Part shown: positions 33,488 through 42,042 of the stretch, one piece after another | How the letters are laid out: every line of letters starts with the position of its first letter | How positions within the stretch are numbered: the stretch's first letter is position 1 | Assembly: GCF_900106745.1 (NCBI RefSeq) | Contig: NZ_FNNV01000021.1 | Span: forward strand, 1 to 64,000 | Reading direction: 5' to 3' | Origin: Paenibacillus sp. CF384 | Lineage (GTDB): Bacteria; Bacillota; Bacilli; Paenibacillales; Paenibacillaceae | DNA: 64,000 nucleotides | Notes under the pieces: model-generated | What the model was told of the DNA's origin: nothing | What the model saw: only the letters and a program-made list of their open reading frames with translations | The model's database searches: none | Position numbers and translations under genes: made by a program

Positions 33488-34330
33488 ATGCGGACCGGAT
33501 TTCATGTTTCCACCAAAGGCGGTTACAGGGAAGCGTCAAGGCGAGCGGCAGCGCTTGGAGCTGTCGCTTATCAATATTTTCCGAAAAATCCGCGAAGTCT
33601 TTCCGTTAAAGACATCGATTACAGAGAAGCGAAGCAGTGTGCAGTCTTCTGTGAGGCGCACGGGATTGTTTCCATTGCACATTCCCCTTACCTGACGAAT
33701 ATTGCATCAGAAGATGCAGAGCATCGCGCGAGAACGGTGGAATCTCTACTGAATGATCTCGCTATTGCCGAAGCTTGCGGTTCCTTGGGGGTCGTGGTGC
33801 ATTTTGGCGTCTATAAAGGGCCGGATCCACTTGAGGGCTACCGCAATGCAGTTGTTACGTTAAGTACGGTTACCTCTCAATGGGCCGGTAAAGCGAAGCT
33901 TCTCATAGAGAATCAAGCCGGTGATCATACTTTCATGGGGACTACGATGGAAGAGCTGGCTCAAATTCGCAGCTTGTGCGTAGACCCGCACAAGATCGGA
34001 TTCTGCCTAGATACATGTCACCTCTTCGCCAGCGGCGTTTGGGATGGAAGCCCTGACGCTGCATGGATGGACAAAGCGCAAGAGCTCGGTGTGATTTCTG
34101 AGTTGATTGCCATTCATCTGAATGATTCCGTCTTTCCAAGCGGGGATAAGAAAGACCGTCATGCGAGAATCGGTGAGGGTTATATTGGCGAGGCCGGCTT
34201 GGCCTGGCTGCTGCGTCATCCGATGCTGAGGCAGGTGCCATTCGTGCTGGAAACGCCATCCGGGGAAGATGGTACGCACCGAGAACAGATGGAGCTGGTC
34301 CAGCGGTTAGGAGGGGAGAGCGGAACATGA
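33488..34330 (+). CDS. nfo: Deoxyribonuclease IV (AP endonuclease)
   Basis: Cuts DNA 5' of abasic sites left by glycosylases. The 280-residue TIM-barrel protein has all the zinc ligands of Nfo: His in IAHSPYL, His in VVHFGVYKG, Glu in LLIENQAG, Asp and His in CLDTCHLFASG, His in IHLNDS, Asp and His in KDRHARIGEG, and Glu in LETPSG. It lies directly after the Fpg/Nei gene, so glycosylase and AP endonuclease are made together. Its stop overlaps the next start. Confidence 0.95.
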   Translation: MRTGFHVSTKGGYREASRRAAALGAVAYQYFPKNPRSLSVKDIDYREAKQCAVFCEAHGIVSIAHSPYLTNIASEDAEHRARTVESLLNDLAIAEACGSLGVVVHFGVYKGPDPLEGYRNAVVTLSTVTSQWAGKAKLLIENQAGDHTFMGTTMEELAQIRSLCVDPHKIGFCLDTCHLFASGVWDGSPDAAWMDKAQELGVISELIAIHLNDSVFPSGDKKDRHARIGEGYIGEAGLAWLLRHPMLRQVPFVLETPSGEDGTHREQMELVQRLGGESGT

Positions 34331-34641
34331 TTAACGTATATTTAGACGATTATCGGCCATGTCCGGAAGGGTTCGTTCTGGCGAAGACGGCTGCCGAATG
34401 CATCCTTCTGCTGCAGCATGAGGAAGTGGATATCCTCTCGCTCGACTTTGAGCTTGGCTGGGGGCAGCCGAGTGGGCTTGCCGTTGCAGAATATATCGTA
34501 TCCAGTGGACGCTTTCCGCGCACCTGCTATTTTCATACGTCCAGTCTTGCAGGCAGAATGCAAATGGTCCACTTGTTAACCCAGCATGCACCGCTAAACA
34601 TTCAAATCCATAATGGTCCGATGCCTGCGGCGAGCAGGTAG
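34327..34641 (+). CDS. Cyclic-phosphate processing receiver (cREC) domain protein
   Basis: A 104-residue stand-alone receiver-like domain. INVYLDDYRPCPEGF and ILSLDFELGWGQP hold the conserved acidic residues of the cREC family, described by comparative genomics as a receiver-fold domain linked to processing of nucleic acids with cyclic phosphate ends. No experimental role is known to me. It overlaps nfo by ATGA, which ties it to DNA repair. It has no DNA-binding or output domain. Alternative: a degenerate CheY-like protein. Confidence 0.65.
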   Translation: MINVYLDDYRPCPEGFVLAKTAAECILLLQHEEVDILSLDFELGWGQPSGLAVAEYIVSSGRFPRTCYFHTSSLAGRMQMVHLLTQHAPLNIQIHNGPMPAASR

Positions 34642-34680
34642 CGAATATCTACTTCATGTGAACTTCTGGGAGGGAAAACC

Positions 34681-35466
34681 GTGAACATGATTACAATGCA
34701 AGATATCACATTCCGCCGTGAAGAAAGACAAATCCTTGATGGCGTTAATCTTCAAATCAACAAAGGGGAACACTGGGTTATTCTGGGCCGCAACGGCTGT
34801 GGAAAAACAACATTGCTGGAGATGATGACCGGCTACCAGTTCCCTTCTTCCGGCACGGTTGACGTGCTCGGCAATCGTTTCGGAGAGTGCGATGTGCGGG
34901 AGATTCGCAAGCAAGTGGGTTATATCAGCCAGGCGGTTATGGAGAAACTGACGCTTCGAGATCCGGTTTGGGAAGTTATCGCGACCGGGGAGTACGCGTT
35001 TCTGCGTTTCTACCAGACCATCGATGAAGAAGTGCGTCAGAAAGCGCTTCGTCACTTAGATGAAGTGGGCTTGCTGTATACGGCCGATCAAACATTGGCA
35101 ACGCTCTCTCAAGGCGAGCGGAAGAAGGTGCTTCTCGCGCGTGCGCTGATGTCCAATCCGAAGCTGCTTATTATGGACGAGCCCTGTGCAGGTTTAGATT
35201 TGTACGAGCGTGAGAAGCTGCTGATTGATTTGAACAGACTGGCTGAGCGTGACATTACCGTGGTGTACGTGACACATCATATGGAAGAAATCATACCGCT
35301 ATTTACTCATGTGGCATTAGTGCAGGACGGACGCATCGTAGCTGCGGGTCCGAAGAAGGAAGTGCTTAGTCCGGAATGGCTAAGCCGTGCGTACGACTGG
35401 CCGGTTGAAGTAGAATGGGCCGATGACCGGCCATGGATTCGAGCATTATCAGGAGGCAAACAGTAG
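34681..35466 (+). CDS. ABC transporter ATP-binding protein (YlmA-like)
   Basis: A single 261-residue ATPase domain. Walker A GRNGCGKTT, signature LSQGERKK and Walker B LLIMDEP are present, with the H-loop VTHHMEEI. It resembles B. subtilis YlmA. No permease gene is next to it, so its membrane partner is elsewhere or it is not a transporter. GTG at 34681 or ATG at 34687 after GGGAGGGA. Its TAG stop overlaps the GTG start of the methyltransferase. Confidence 0.88.
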   Translation: MNMITMQDITFRREERQILDGVNLQINKGEHWVILGRNGCGKTTLLEMMTGYQFPSSGTVDVLGNRFGECDVREIRKQVGYISQAVMEKLTLRDPVWEVIATGEYAFLRFYQTIDEEVRQKALRHLDEVGLLYTADQTLATLSQGERKKVLLARALMSNPKLLIMDEPCAGLDLYEREKLLIDLNRLAERDITVVYVTHHMEEIIPLFTHVALVQDGRIVAAGPKKEVLSPEWLSRAYDWPVEVEWADDRPWIRALSGGKQ

Positions 35467-36482
35467 TGAGTCATTGGATTGGAACAGCTAATCATGGTTT
35501 TGCGTCGCTTGCAATGGAAGAGCTTCGTAGGCAAATAAACGGCATTAAATTTACGCAGCTTATCGCAGGCGAAGTATTCAAGATGGAGGTTCCGTTAAGC
35601 AAAGAAGAGATGCTTGATCTCATCCAGACGAATGAACCGATCTTCTTAAGACATATACAGCCGATTGACCGCGCATTGCCGATACATGGCAATGCCGATG
35701 ATTTGCAGGCACTCTCGGAGCTGATGCGCAGCGCAAGAATACGCTGTGAGGAAGGGACAACGGCTATTCATCTGAGACGGATGGATGGAACGCCATTCAT
35801 TTACTCTGCTGCCGATACAAAGGCCGTGTTAGATGCAGTGATTATGGAGTTAGGCGGAGAAACGACCATGCAGTCGCCGGATCAAATTTTCTCCATCTTC
35901 GCAGCATCCGAAGAGCTGTATGTAGGGTGGGGGACTCCAGCCGAGCAGTTGTCGGATTGGCCGGGCGGCGCAGTCCGGTTTCAGCGTGAGGAAGGTCAGA
36001 TTTCGCGTGCGAAGTTCAAGCTGCTGGAGGCGGAACGGGCTTTCAAGGTCTACTTTGAAACGTTTCGTGAAGCGCTTGATATCGGCGCTGCGCCCGGCGG
36101 ATGGACACATCTGCTGCTGGAGCGCGGTCTGCGCGTGACGGCGATCGACCCTGCAGAGCTGCATCCAACGTTGTCCGCATACCCGCGTCTAACGAAGATG
36201 AAGAAGAATGCGTCGGACGTTAACTTTCCGCCGAATACGTTCGACTTGCTCGTCTGTGATATGAGCTGGAGCCCGATGCAGATGGCTAAGCTTGTATTAG
36301 AGAAAACCGATGCGCTGACAGATGGAGCAACTGCGATCATCACGATTAAGCTGATGCATAAGAAGCCGCTGCAGACGATTCGAGACGTAATCGCGAAGCT
36401 GGAGACGGCATTTGAGCTGAAGAAAGCGAAGCAATTGTTCCACAATCGGGATGAAATTACGTTATACTTAGTGAAACGGTAG
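35466..36482 (+). CDS. FtsJ-type RNA methyltransferase (RlmM-like)
   Basis: A 338-residue methyltransferase. The start is GTG at 35466, sharing one base with the TAG stop of the ABC gene and placed nine bases after AGGAGG (35451-35456). The N-terminal 150 residues (HWIGTANHGFASLAMEELRR) resemble the RlmM/THUMP-type RNA-binding part. The C-terminal FtsJ domain has SRAKFKLLEAE, motif I DIGAAPGGWT, CDMSW, TIKLMHK and DEITLYLV, so the K-D-K-E tetrad for 2'-O-methylation is complete. The target is likely rRNA, but not shown by sequence. Last gene before a strong terminator. Confidence 0.85.
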   Translation: MSHWIGTANHGFASLAMEELRRQINGIKFTQLIAGEVFKMEVPLSKEEMLDLIQTNEPIFLRHIQPIDRALPIHGNADDLQALSELMRSARIRCEEGTTAIHLRRMDGTPFIYSAADTKAVLDAVIMELGGETTMQSPDQIFSIFAASEELYVGWGTPAEQLSDWPGGAVRFQREEGQISRAKFKLLEAERAFKVYFETFREALDIGAAPGGWTHLLLERGLRVTAIDPAELHPTLSAYPRLTKMKKNASDVNFPPNTFDLLVCDMSWSPMQMAKLVLEKTDALTDGATAIITIKLMHKKPLQTIRDVIAKLETAFELKKAKQLFHNRDEITLYLVKR

Positions 36483-36503
36483 AAGATAAGATGTAGTCGG
36501 GAA

Positions 36504-36551
36504 AGCATCCCGAATGAGCAGACGATGTCTGTGCATTCGGGATGCTTTTTT
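36504..36551 (+). terminator. Terminator of the repair gene run
   Basis: AGCATCCCGAATG (36504-36516) pairs with CATTCGGGATGCT (36534-36546), with an inner CAGAC/GTCTG stem and six T. It is the first clear terminator after mrfA. Confidence 0.92.
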
Positions 36552-36571
36552 GCATTTTGGGAGGGTAGCGG

Positions 36572-38212
36572 ATGAGCACAGCTAATGAAAATCAGGATTT
36601 GCTTAAGGATGGCATTATGATTGGAGGTCGCTATCGCATTGTCGGATTAATTGGCAGAGGCGGTATGGGTGAGGTGTACGCGGCAGAGGATCTTCGATTG
36701 CATGGGAAGCTCCGTGCACTTAAGGTCGCTTCAATCCATAAGCTCGGAGGTGTAAAAGGGGCAGAAGAGGCGGAACTTCTGATGCGTTTGAACCATCCCC
36801 ATTTGCCTTTAATCGTGGATTATTTTCCACGGGTCGAGGAGTTGGATTGTGAAGTTGTGGTCATGGATTACATCGATGGAAACACACTTCAAGCTTATCT
36901 GGCATCTCGCGGCGGCGATATTCGTTTCACTGATATTCTTGAAATCGGAAGTCAGCTGTGCGAGGCACTGCATTATCTGCACAGCCAGCATCCACCGATT
37001 ATTCATCGAGACTTGAAGCCGACGAATGTGATGATCGATCGCGGCGGTTTTGTGCGGTTGATCGACTTTGGCATTGCCAGAGAATATAAGCGGGGTAAAG
37101 CACAGGATACGGTTATGCTGGGAACGCCGGGATTCGCAGCCCCAGAGCAGGAAGGAGAGTACCAGAGTGACGCGAGGACGGATGTATTTGGCTTAGGAGC
37201 CTTGCTATACTACATGCTTAGCGGAGGCAATCGCTACATAACAAAGGAGGGACCTGCTCCACGGCGGCTCCATACATTACCGCATGATTTGCCCATCAAG
37301 TTGACTGAAGTGATATACCGCATGCTCGATCCAAATCCGGTATGCAGATATAGCTCCATGATGGAAGCCAAGCATGCCCTTGAAGCTTGTTTGGGTAATG
37401 AGCCCGCCGCATCGCATCACATCAGTGGTCCAACGGTTCCTATTCCGTCAAATCGACGACGAACAATCATGGTAGCTTCGCTGTCACCAGGCGCAGGTGC
37501 GACCTTCACAACCATTACGCTGGCACATTTACTCGAGCAGCGAGGCATCTTATGTACAGCGATCGAACATCCGGTGGTTGAACCTGAATGGCATGCTTTA
37601 TTGTACACGCCGGAAGTACAAAAGCGGCTTCAGTCGAAATCCCAGCAAGCGTGGCTTAGCAAATATCGATCCTTCCATTCACCATCTCAGCATACGAAAT
37701 GGCATGCATTGGAGCCTGACAGCCGCTACGCTGCAGATGCGGAACCTACACTTAAATACCGGCTGCTATCAGAATCAACGAACTCTTCTGTCATTCTGAC
37801 CGATATTTCCAGCAAATGGACCAACGCCTCTGAATTAACGCTGGAATTGACGCAAAGCGATGCATTGCTATTCGTTGTTGATCCGTCTCCATTCAAATGG
37901 ACACCGCAGCGGTTGCAAGAGGCCGAACGTATTTGTTTCGAACGCTCGAAGGCTGGGCTTAGGACCTATTGGGTCGCAAACAAAGACATGACATTTCGCA
38001 ATCGGAGTGAATGGTTGGCTGCTATTCCTGAGAAACCTGCTTGTTCCGTGCCGATGCTTCCGGCAGATCAGTTGGCCGAACTTCTATGGTCAGGCAAGTG
38101 GGCAACTTCCCACAAAAATTGGCTAAGCCTTCTGGAACGCGCCTTTCAGCCTATTTTGCAAGAAATAGTTCCGCTCTCTCGGCACATTCCATCACATCCT
38201 GTGATACAATGA
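36572..38212 (+). CDS. Hanks-type Ser/Thr kinase fused to a degenerate ParA/MinD-like domain
   Basis: A 546-residue protein. Residues 20-280 are a full eukaryotic-type kinase: glycine loop GRGGMGEVY (from G28), Lys51 in ALKVA, catalytic Asp147 in HRDLKPTNV, Asp165 in DFGIA and APE-like FAAPEQE. There is no membrane segment and no PASTA domain, unlike PrkC. Residues about 297-530 resemble a ParA/MinD P-loop fold (TIMVASLSPGAGATFTT, VILTDISS, LLFVVDPSPF), but both signature lysines of the deviant Walker A are missing (SPGAGAT). It probably binds partners without ATP hydrolysis. The kinase is likely active. It stands alone behind the terminator at 36504. Confidence 0.88.
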   Translation: MSTANENQDLLKDGIMIGGRYRIVGLIGRGGMGEVYAAEDLRLHGKLRALKVASIHKLGGVKGAEEAELLMRLNHPHLPLIVDYFPRVEELDCEVVVMDYIDGNTLQAYLASRGGDIRFTDILEIGSQLCEALHYLHSQHPPIIHRDLKPTNVMIDRGGFVRLIDFGIAREYKRGKAQDTVMLGTPGFAAPEQEGEYQSDARTDVFGLGALLYYMLSGGNRYITKEGPAPRRLHTLPHDLPIKLTEVIYRMLDPNPVCRYSSMMEAKHALEACLGNEPAASHHISGPTVPIPSNRRRTIMVASLSPGAGATFTTITLAHLLEQRGILCTAIEHPVVEPEWHALLYTPEVQKRLQSKSQQAWLSKYRSFHSPSQHTKWHALEPDSRYAADAEPTLKYRLLSESTNSSVILTDISSKWTNASELTLELTQSDALLFVVDPSPFKWTPQRLQEAERICFERSKAGLRTYWVANKDMTFRNRSEWLAAIPEKPACSVPMLPADQLAELLWSGKWATSHKNWLSLLERAFQPILQEIVPLSRHIPSHPVIQ

Positions 38213-38266
38213 GTTGCGAGCGTCGGAATTAAGGCGCTTAATTATGATTGGAAAGCGAGCTTGATC

Positions 38267-39826
38267 ATGAGTTTATTGACGATAGAGGAATTATCCCATA
38301 GCTTCGGTGACCGCACTTTATTCAAAAATGTATCGTTTCGGCTGCTCGCCGGCGAACGTGTCGGACTAGTTGGCGCGAACGGTACGGGTAAGTCGACGAT
38401 GATGAATATTTTGACAGGCAAATTATTAAAAGACGAGGGTAAAGTAGAATGGACCCCTCGCGTCAGATATGGCTATTTGGATCAGCATACGAAGCTTTTA
38501 CCTGGCAAGACGATCCGTGATGTGCTGAAAGATGCGTTTCATCCTTTGCTGGAGCTGGAGCGGGAGCTCAATGAGATCGCCGGCCAAATGGCAGATGCCG
38601 ATTCCGATCAGCTTGAAGTACTGCTCGTTCGTATGGGCGAAATTCAAGAGGAGCTTGAAATTGGAGACTTCTATCTGTTGGATGTGAAGGTCGACGAGAT
38701 GGCGAACGGTCTCGGACTCAGTGCCATTGGTCTTGATCGTGATGTCGCATCGCTAAGCGGTGGACAGCGTACGAAGGTACTGCTGGCTAAGCTGCTGCTC
38801 GAGAAACCGATGGTACTGCTGCTCGATGAGCCGACGAACTACTTGGATGAAGAGCATATTACATGGTTGTCTCACTACTTGAAGAACTATCCCTATGCCT
38901 TTATTCTTATTTCGCATGATACGGGCTTTATGAACGAAGTCGTAAATGTCATTTATCATTTGGAGTTCACGAAGCTCACGCGTTATGCGGCGAATTACGA
39001 GAAGTTCTTAACAATGGCGGACATGAACAAAGCGCAGCATATCGATGCGTATGAGAAACAGAAGGAATATATCAAGAAGCAGGAAGAATTTATTCAGAAG
39101 AATAAAGCGCGTGCTTCGACCAGCGGCCGGGCGAAGAGCCGTGAGAAGCAGCTTGATAAGATTGACCGAATTGAGAAACCGGAGGAAGCTGCTAAGCCGA
39201 CCTTCGTATTCAAAGAAGCGCGAGCAAGCGGCAAGACTGTCTTCGAGGCTACAGGGCTTACAATCGGATACGGAAAACCGCTGATTCCGCCAATGAATAT
39301 GCTTGTGGAGCGGGGAGATAAGATTGCGATTGTCGGTAGTAACGGCGTAGGTAAATCGACCCTGCTGAAGACGATTCTAGGCAAAATCGATGCGCTTGAC
39401 GGCACGATCTACCGCGGTGACTACCTATTCCCTGCTTATTTCGAGCAAGAGGTGAAAGCACCGAATTTAACGCCGCTGGATGATGTGTGGAACGAGTTCT
39501 CCAGCATGAATCAGCATGAAGTACGAGCGGCTCTGGCGCGCTGCGGCTTGAAGAACGAGCATATCACGCGCGCGCTGAACCAGCTGAGCGGCGGCGAACA
39601 GGCGAAGGTTCGTCTATGTAAGCTGCTTATGCGCGAGAGCAACTGGGTCGCGTTCGATGAGCCGACCAACCATCTGGATATCCATGCGAAAGCAGAACTA
39701 AAACGTGCGCTCGCGTCCTACAAAGGAACCATTATCCTGGTTTCCCACGAACCTGATTTCTACGAGGATTGGGTCACGAAGGTATGGGATGTTGAACAAT
39801 GGGCGCTGCAGCATGCCATGAACTAG
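38267..39826 (+). CDS. ABC-F family ATPase
   Basis: A 519-residue soluble protein with two ABC domains and no membrane part, the layout of ABC-F translation factors. Walker A sites GANGTGKS and GSNGVGKS, signatures LSGGQRTK and LSGGEQAK, and both Walker B DEPTN(Y/H)LD motifs are intact. The linker between domains (about 245-300) is rich in Lys/Glu/Gln, as in the ribosome-contacting P-site tip motif of this family. It looks closest to YbiT/Uup-type members and not a known resistance protein. The ribosome site (GGAAAGCGAG) is weak. A palindromic hairpin (38227-38243) and a six-codon ORF (38244-38264) lie just upstream. Confidence 0.9.
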   Translation: MSLLTIEELSHSFGDRTLFKNVSFRLLAGERVGLVGANGTGKSTMMNILTGKLLKDEGKVEWTPRVRYGYLDQHTKLLPGKTIRDVLKDAFHPLLELERELNEIAGQMADADSDQLEVLLVRMGEIQEELEIGDFYLLDVKVDEMANGLGLSAIGLDRDVASLSGGQRTKVLLAKLLLEKPMVLLLDEPTNYLDEEHITWLSHYLKNYPYAFILISHDTGFMNEVVNVIYHLEFTKLTRYAANYEKFLTMADMNKAQHIDAYEKQKEYIKKQEEFIQKNKARASTSGRAKSREKQLDKIDRIEKPEEAAKPTFVFKEARASGKTVFEATGLTIGYGKPLIPPMNMLVERGDKIAIVGSNGVGKSTLLKTILGKIDALDGTIYRGDYLFPAYFEQEVKAPNLTPLDDVWNEFSSMNQHEVRAALARCGLKNEHITRALNQLSGGEQAKVRLCKLLMRESNWVAFDEPTNHLDIHAKAELKRALASYKGTIILVSHEPDFYEDWVTKVWDVEQWALQHAMN

Positions 39827-39842
39827 AAGCGTAGAGAGCAAG

Positions 39843-39870
39843 GCCGCCAAGCGTTAGGTTTGGCGGCTTT
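39843..39870 (+). terminator. Weak terminator after the ABC-F gene
   Basis: GCCGCCAA (39843-39850) pairs with TTGGCGGC (39860-39867) followed by only three T. Confidence 0.6.
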
Positions 39871-39959
39871 GCTGCTTGCAATGGCGCATTTGCTTCTTTA
39901 TGATAGTGGGAACGGGCTAGTCCTGATTAAGTCTATAACAAAGTGGGTGTACAGCGAGA

Positions 39960-40658
39960 ATGAATGAACGCATTCTTGTTATCGAAGATGAAGACGGCAT
40001 TGCACGGGTTCTTCAGCTTGAGCTGGAGCATGAAGGTTATTCGGTCGGTCGAGCCGCAGACGGCAGGAGCGGACTTGAACAAGTCAACAACGGCGAATGG
40101 GATATGCTCCTGCTCGACGTGATGCTCCCTGAGCTAAACGGAATTGAAGTGCTGCGCAGACTCCGGCAGTCCGGCAATCAAATCCCGATTATTCTATTAA
40201 CGGCACGTGATACGATCCCGGACAAGGTAAGCGGTTTCGAGCATGGCGCCAATGACTATATTACCAAACCGTTCGCGATGGAAGAACTGCTGGCGCGCGT
40301 TCGCAATTTGCTCCGTATCTTCCAGCAGCAGCCGAAGGAGACGGAGAGTCCGGATGTGCTTAAAGCAGCCGATCTCTCGATTGAGCTGCGCACGCGCAAA
40401 GTATTCCGTAAGGATCTCGCGATTGAGCTCACTCCGCGTGAATTCGAGCTGCTTGTTTATTTGGCCGAGCATCGCAATGAAGAGAAGTCACGAGAAGATA
40501 TTTTGTCCGAGGTATGGGGCTACGATTTCATCGGCGAAACGAATTTGGTGGATGTATACATCCGTTATTTGCGCCAGAAAATCGATAAAGGGTACCGGCA
40601 TAAACTCATCCACACGGTTCGCGGCGTAGGCTATATGCTCAAGGAGCCGGATGCATGA
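39960..40658 (+). CDS. OmpR-family response regulator
   Basis: A 232-residue regulator with receiver domain (phosphorylated Asp53 in LLLDVMLP, acidic pocket IEDED, Lys in ITKPF) and a winged-helix DNA-binding domain (LTPREFELLVYLAEH, ETNLVDVYIRYLRQKID, HTVRGVGYML). It resembles ArlR/YkoG-type regulators in its EDEDGIARVLQLELEHEGY start. Targets are unknown. Its stop overlaps the start of the kinase (ATGA). Confidence 0.93.
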   Translation: MNERILVIEDEDGIARVLQLELEHEGYSVGRAADGRSGLEQVNNGEWDMLLLDVMLPELNGIEVLRRLRQSGNQIPIILLTARDTIPDKVSGFEHGANDYITKPFAMEELLARVRNLLRIFQQQPKETESPDVLKAADLSIELRTRKVFRKDLAIELTPREFELLVYLAEHRNEEKSREDILSEVWGYDFIGETNLVDVYIRYLRQKIDKGYRHKLIHTVRGVGYMLKEPDA

Positions 40659-42010
40659 CGCTGCGCAGACGATTTACGTTTTTCACGATTTTTTGGCTTA
40701 TTTTCATATTGATCCTCTTTAACATTTTCGTTTATTTATTTGTGATAAAAATCACGATTCGCAGCGAGGATCAACTGCTGACGAATAAAGTGAATATCCT
40801 GCTTGAGGATCCCCGAATCGTTGACCCCTCGCAGCTGTCCAACGGCGAGCTGCTGCGGGATTTCTATAACATCAGCGAGCTTATTCGTATTGTAGATCGA
40901 AGCGGCAGAACGGTGAACTCACAAGGCTCGGACTCCGAGCTGCTTGCGTTGAAGTCGGAATTCTCGGGTCAACATGATACGGGGATGTTCTTCCTTGAAG
41001 GTCGACGCGTGCTGTATATGAAGGTACCGCTCTTTCATGACGGTCAAGTGATAGGTACGTTAGAGCTCTACCGTAAGCTGACGCTGCTCGACAGCTACTT
41101 ACAGGTTCTGGTCATTGCGCTGACCATCACCAGCATCGGGGCGATCTTGTTCGCGATCTTCGGCACCTATTGGTTTACTTCGCGATTAACGTCACCGATT
41201 CAACACATGGTGCAGACGATGAGGGAGATTGACCGCAGCGGGAAGCTGCGACAGATTGAGCTTGCCCAGCGCGACCAATCTGCTGAGTTGCTTCAGCTTG
41301 CGCGCGCCTTTAATCAGATGATCGACAGGCTGGATCGCACATTCGAGCGGCAGAAGCAATTCGTCGCCGATGCGTCGCATGAGCTTCGAACACCGGTAAC
41401 GGTTATTACCAGCTATGCAGGCATGTTGAAAAGATGGGGAAGAGATGACGTCAACATCCGTGATGAGGCCATTGAAGCCATTAGCAAGGAATCGCAGCGA
41501 TTGCAGAATTTGACCAAATCGATGCTTCAGCTTGCGCAAGCCGAGCAAGAAGATTGGCTCAATCTGGAGAACTTCAATCTCGTGCAGCTGACGGATGAAA
41601 CCGCGGATATGCTTCATATCACCTTCCAGCGCATGATTCGCGTACATACAGGCAAACAAGACGTTCGGATGATCGGAGATAAGGACAAAATCAGGCAGCT
41701 GCTTGTCATTCTCATTGACAACGCAATCAAATACAGCAAAGATCCAATCGATGTGACCCTTGGCGCTAACAAAGGCGTCATCCGGATATCGGTCTCGGAC
41801 AAAGGAATGGGCATTCCCGAGGACGAAATTCCTCATTTGTTCGAGCGCTTCTACCGCGTAGACAGCGCCAGAAGCCGATCAACCGGCGGTGCCGGACTTG
41901 GATTGTCCATCGCCAAGCGGATCGTGGATTTGCATGAAGGTCAAATCGATGTATTCAGCAAGCCTGAACAAGGTACGACCATCTCGATTGCGCTGCCATT
42001 GCGCAAATAA
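40655..42010 (+). CDS. Sensor histidine kinase
   Basis: A 451-residue membrane kinase. Two membrane segments (about 9-33 and 150-175) flank an outside domain of about 115 residues. A HAMP domain follows, then His242 in ADASHELRTP, N box LIDNAIKYS, G1 DKGMGIP, F box LFERFYR and G2 GGAGLGLS. This is the ArlS/YkoH-type layout. The signal is not known. It pairs with the upstream regulator by overlap. Confidence 0.93.
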   Translation: MTLRRRFTFFTIFWLIFILILFNIFVYLFVIKITIRSEDQLLTNKVNILLEDPRIVDPSQLSNGELLRDFYNISELIRIVDRSGRTVNSQGSDSELLALKSEFSGQHDTGMFFLEGRRVLYMKVPLFHDGQVIGTLELYRKLTLLDSYLQVLVIALTITSIGAILFAIFGTYWFTSRLTSPIQHMVQTMREIDRSGKLRQIELAQRDQSAELLQLARAFNQMIDRLDRTFERQKQFVADASHELRTPVTVITSYAGMLKRWGRDDVNIRDEAIEAISKESQRLQNLTKSMLQLAQAEQEDWLNLENFNLVQLTDETADMLHITFQRMIRVHTGKQDVRMIGDKDKIRQLLVILIDNAIKYSKDPIDVTLGANKGVIRISVSDKGMGIPEDEIPHLFERFYRVDSARSRSTGGAGLGLSIAKRIVDLHEGQIDVFSKPEQGTTISIALPLRK

Positions 42011-42042
42011 ATATTCATAAGCTAACAAAGGCGGGGAGAACG

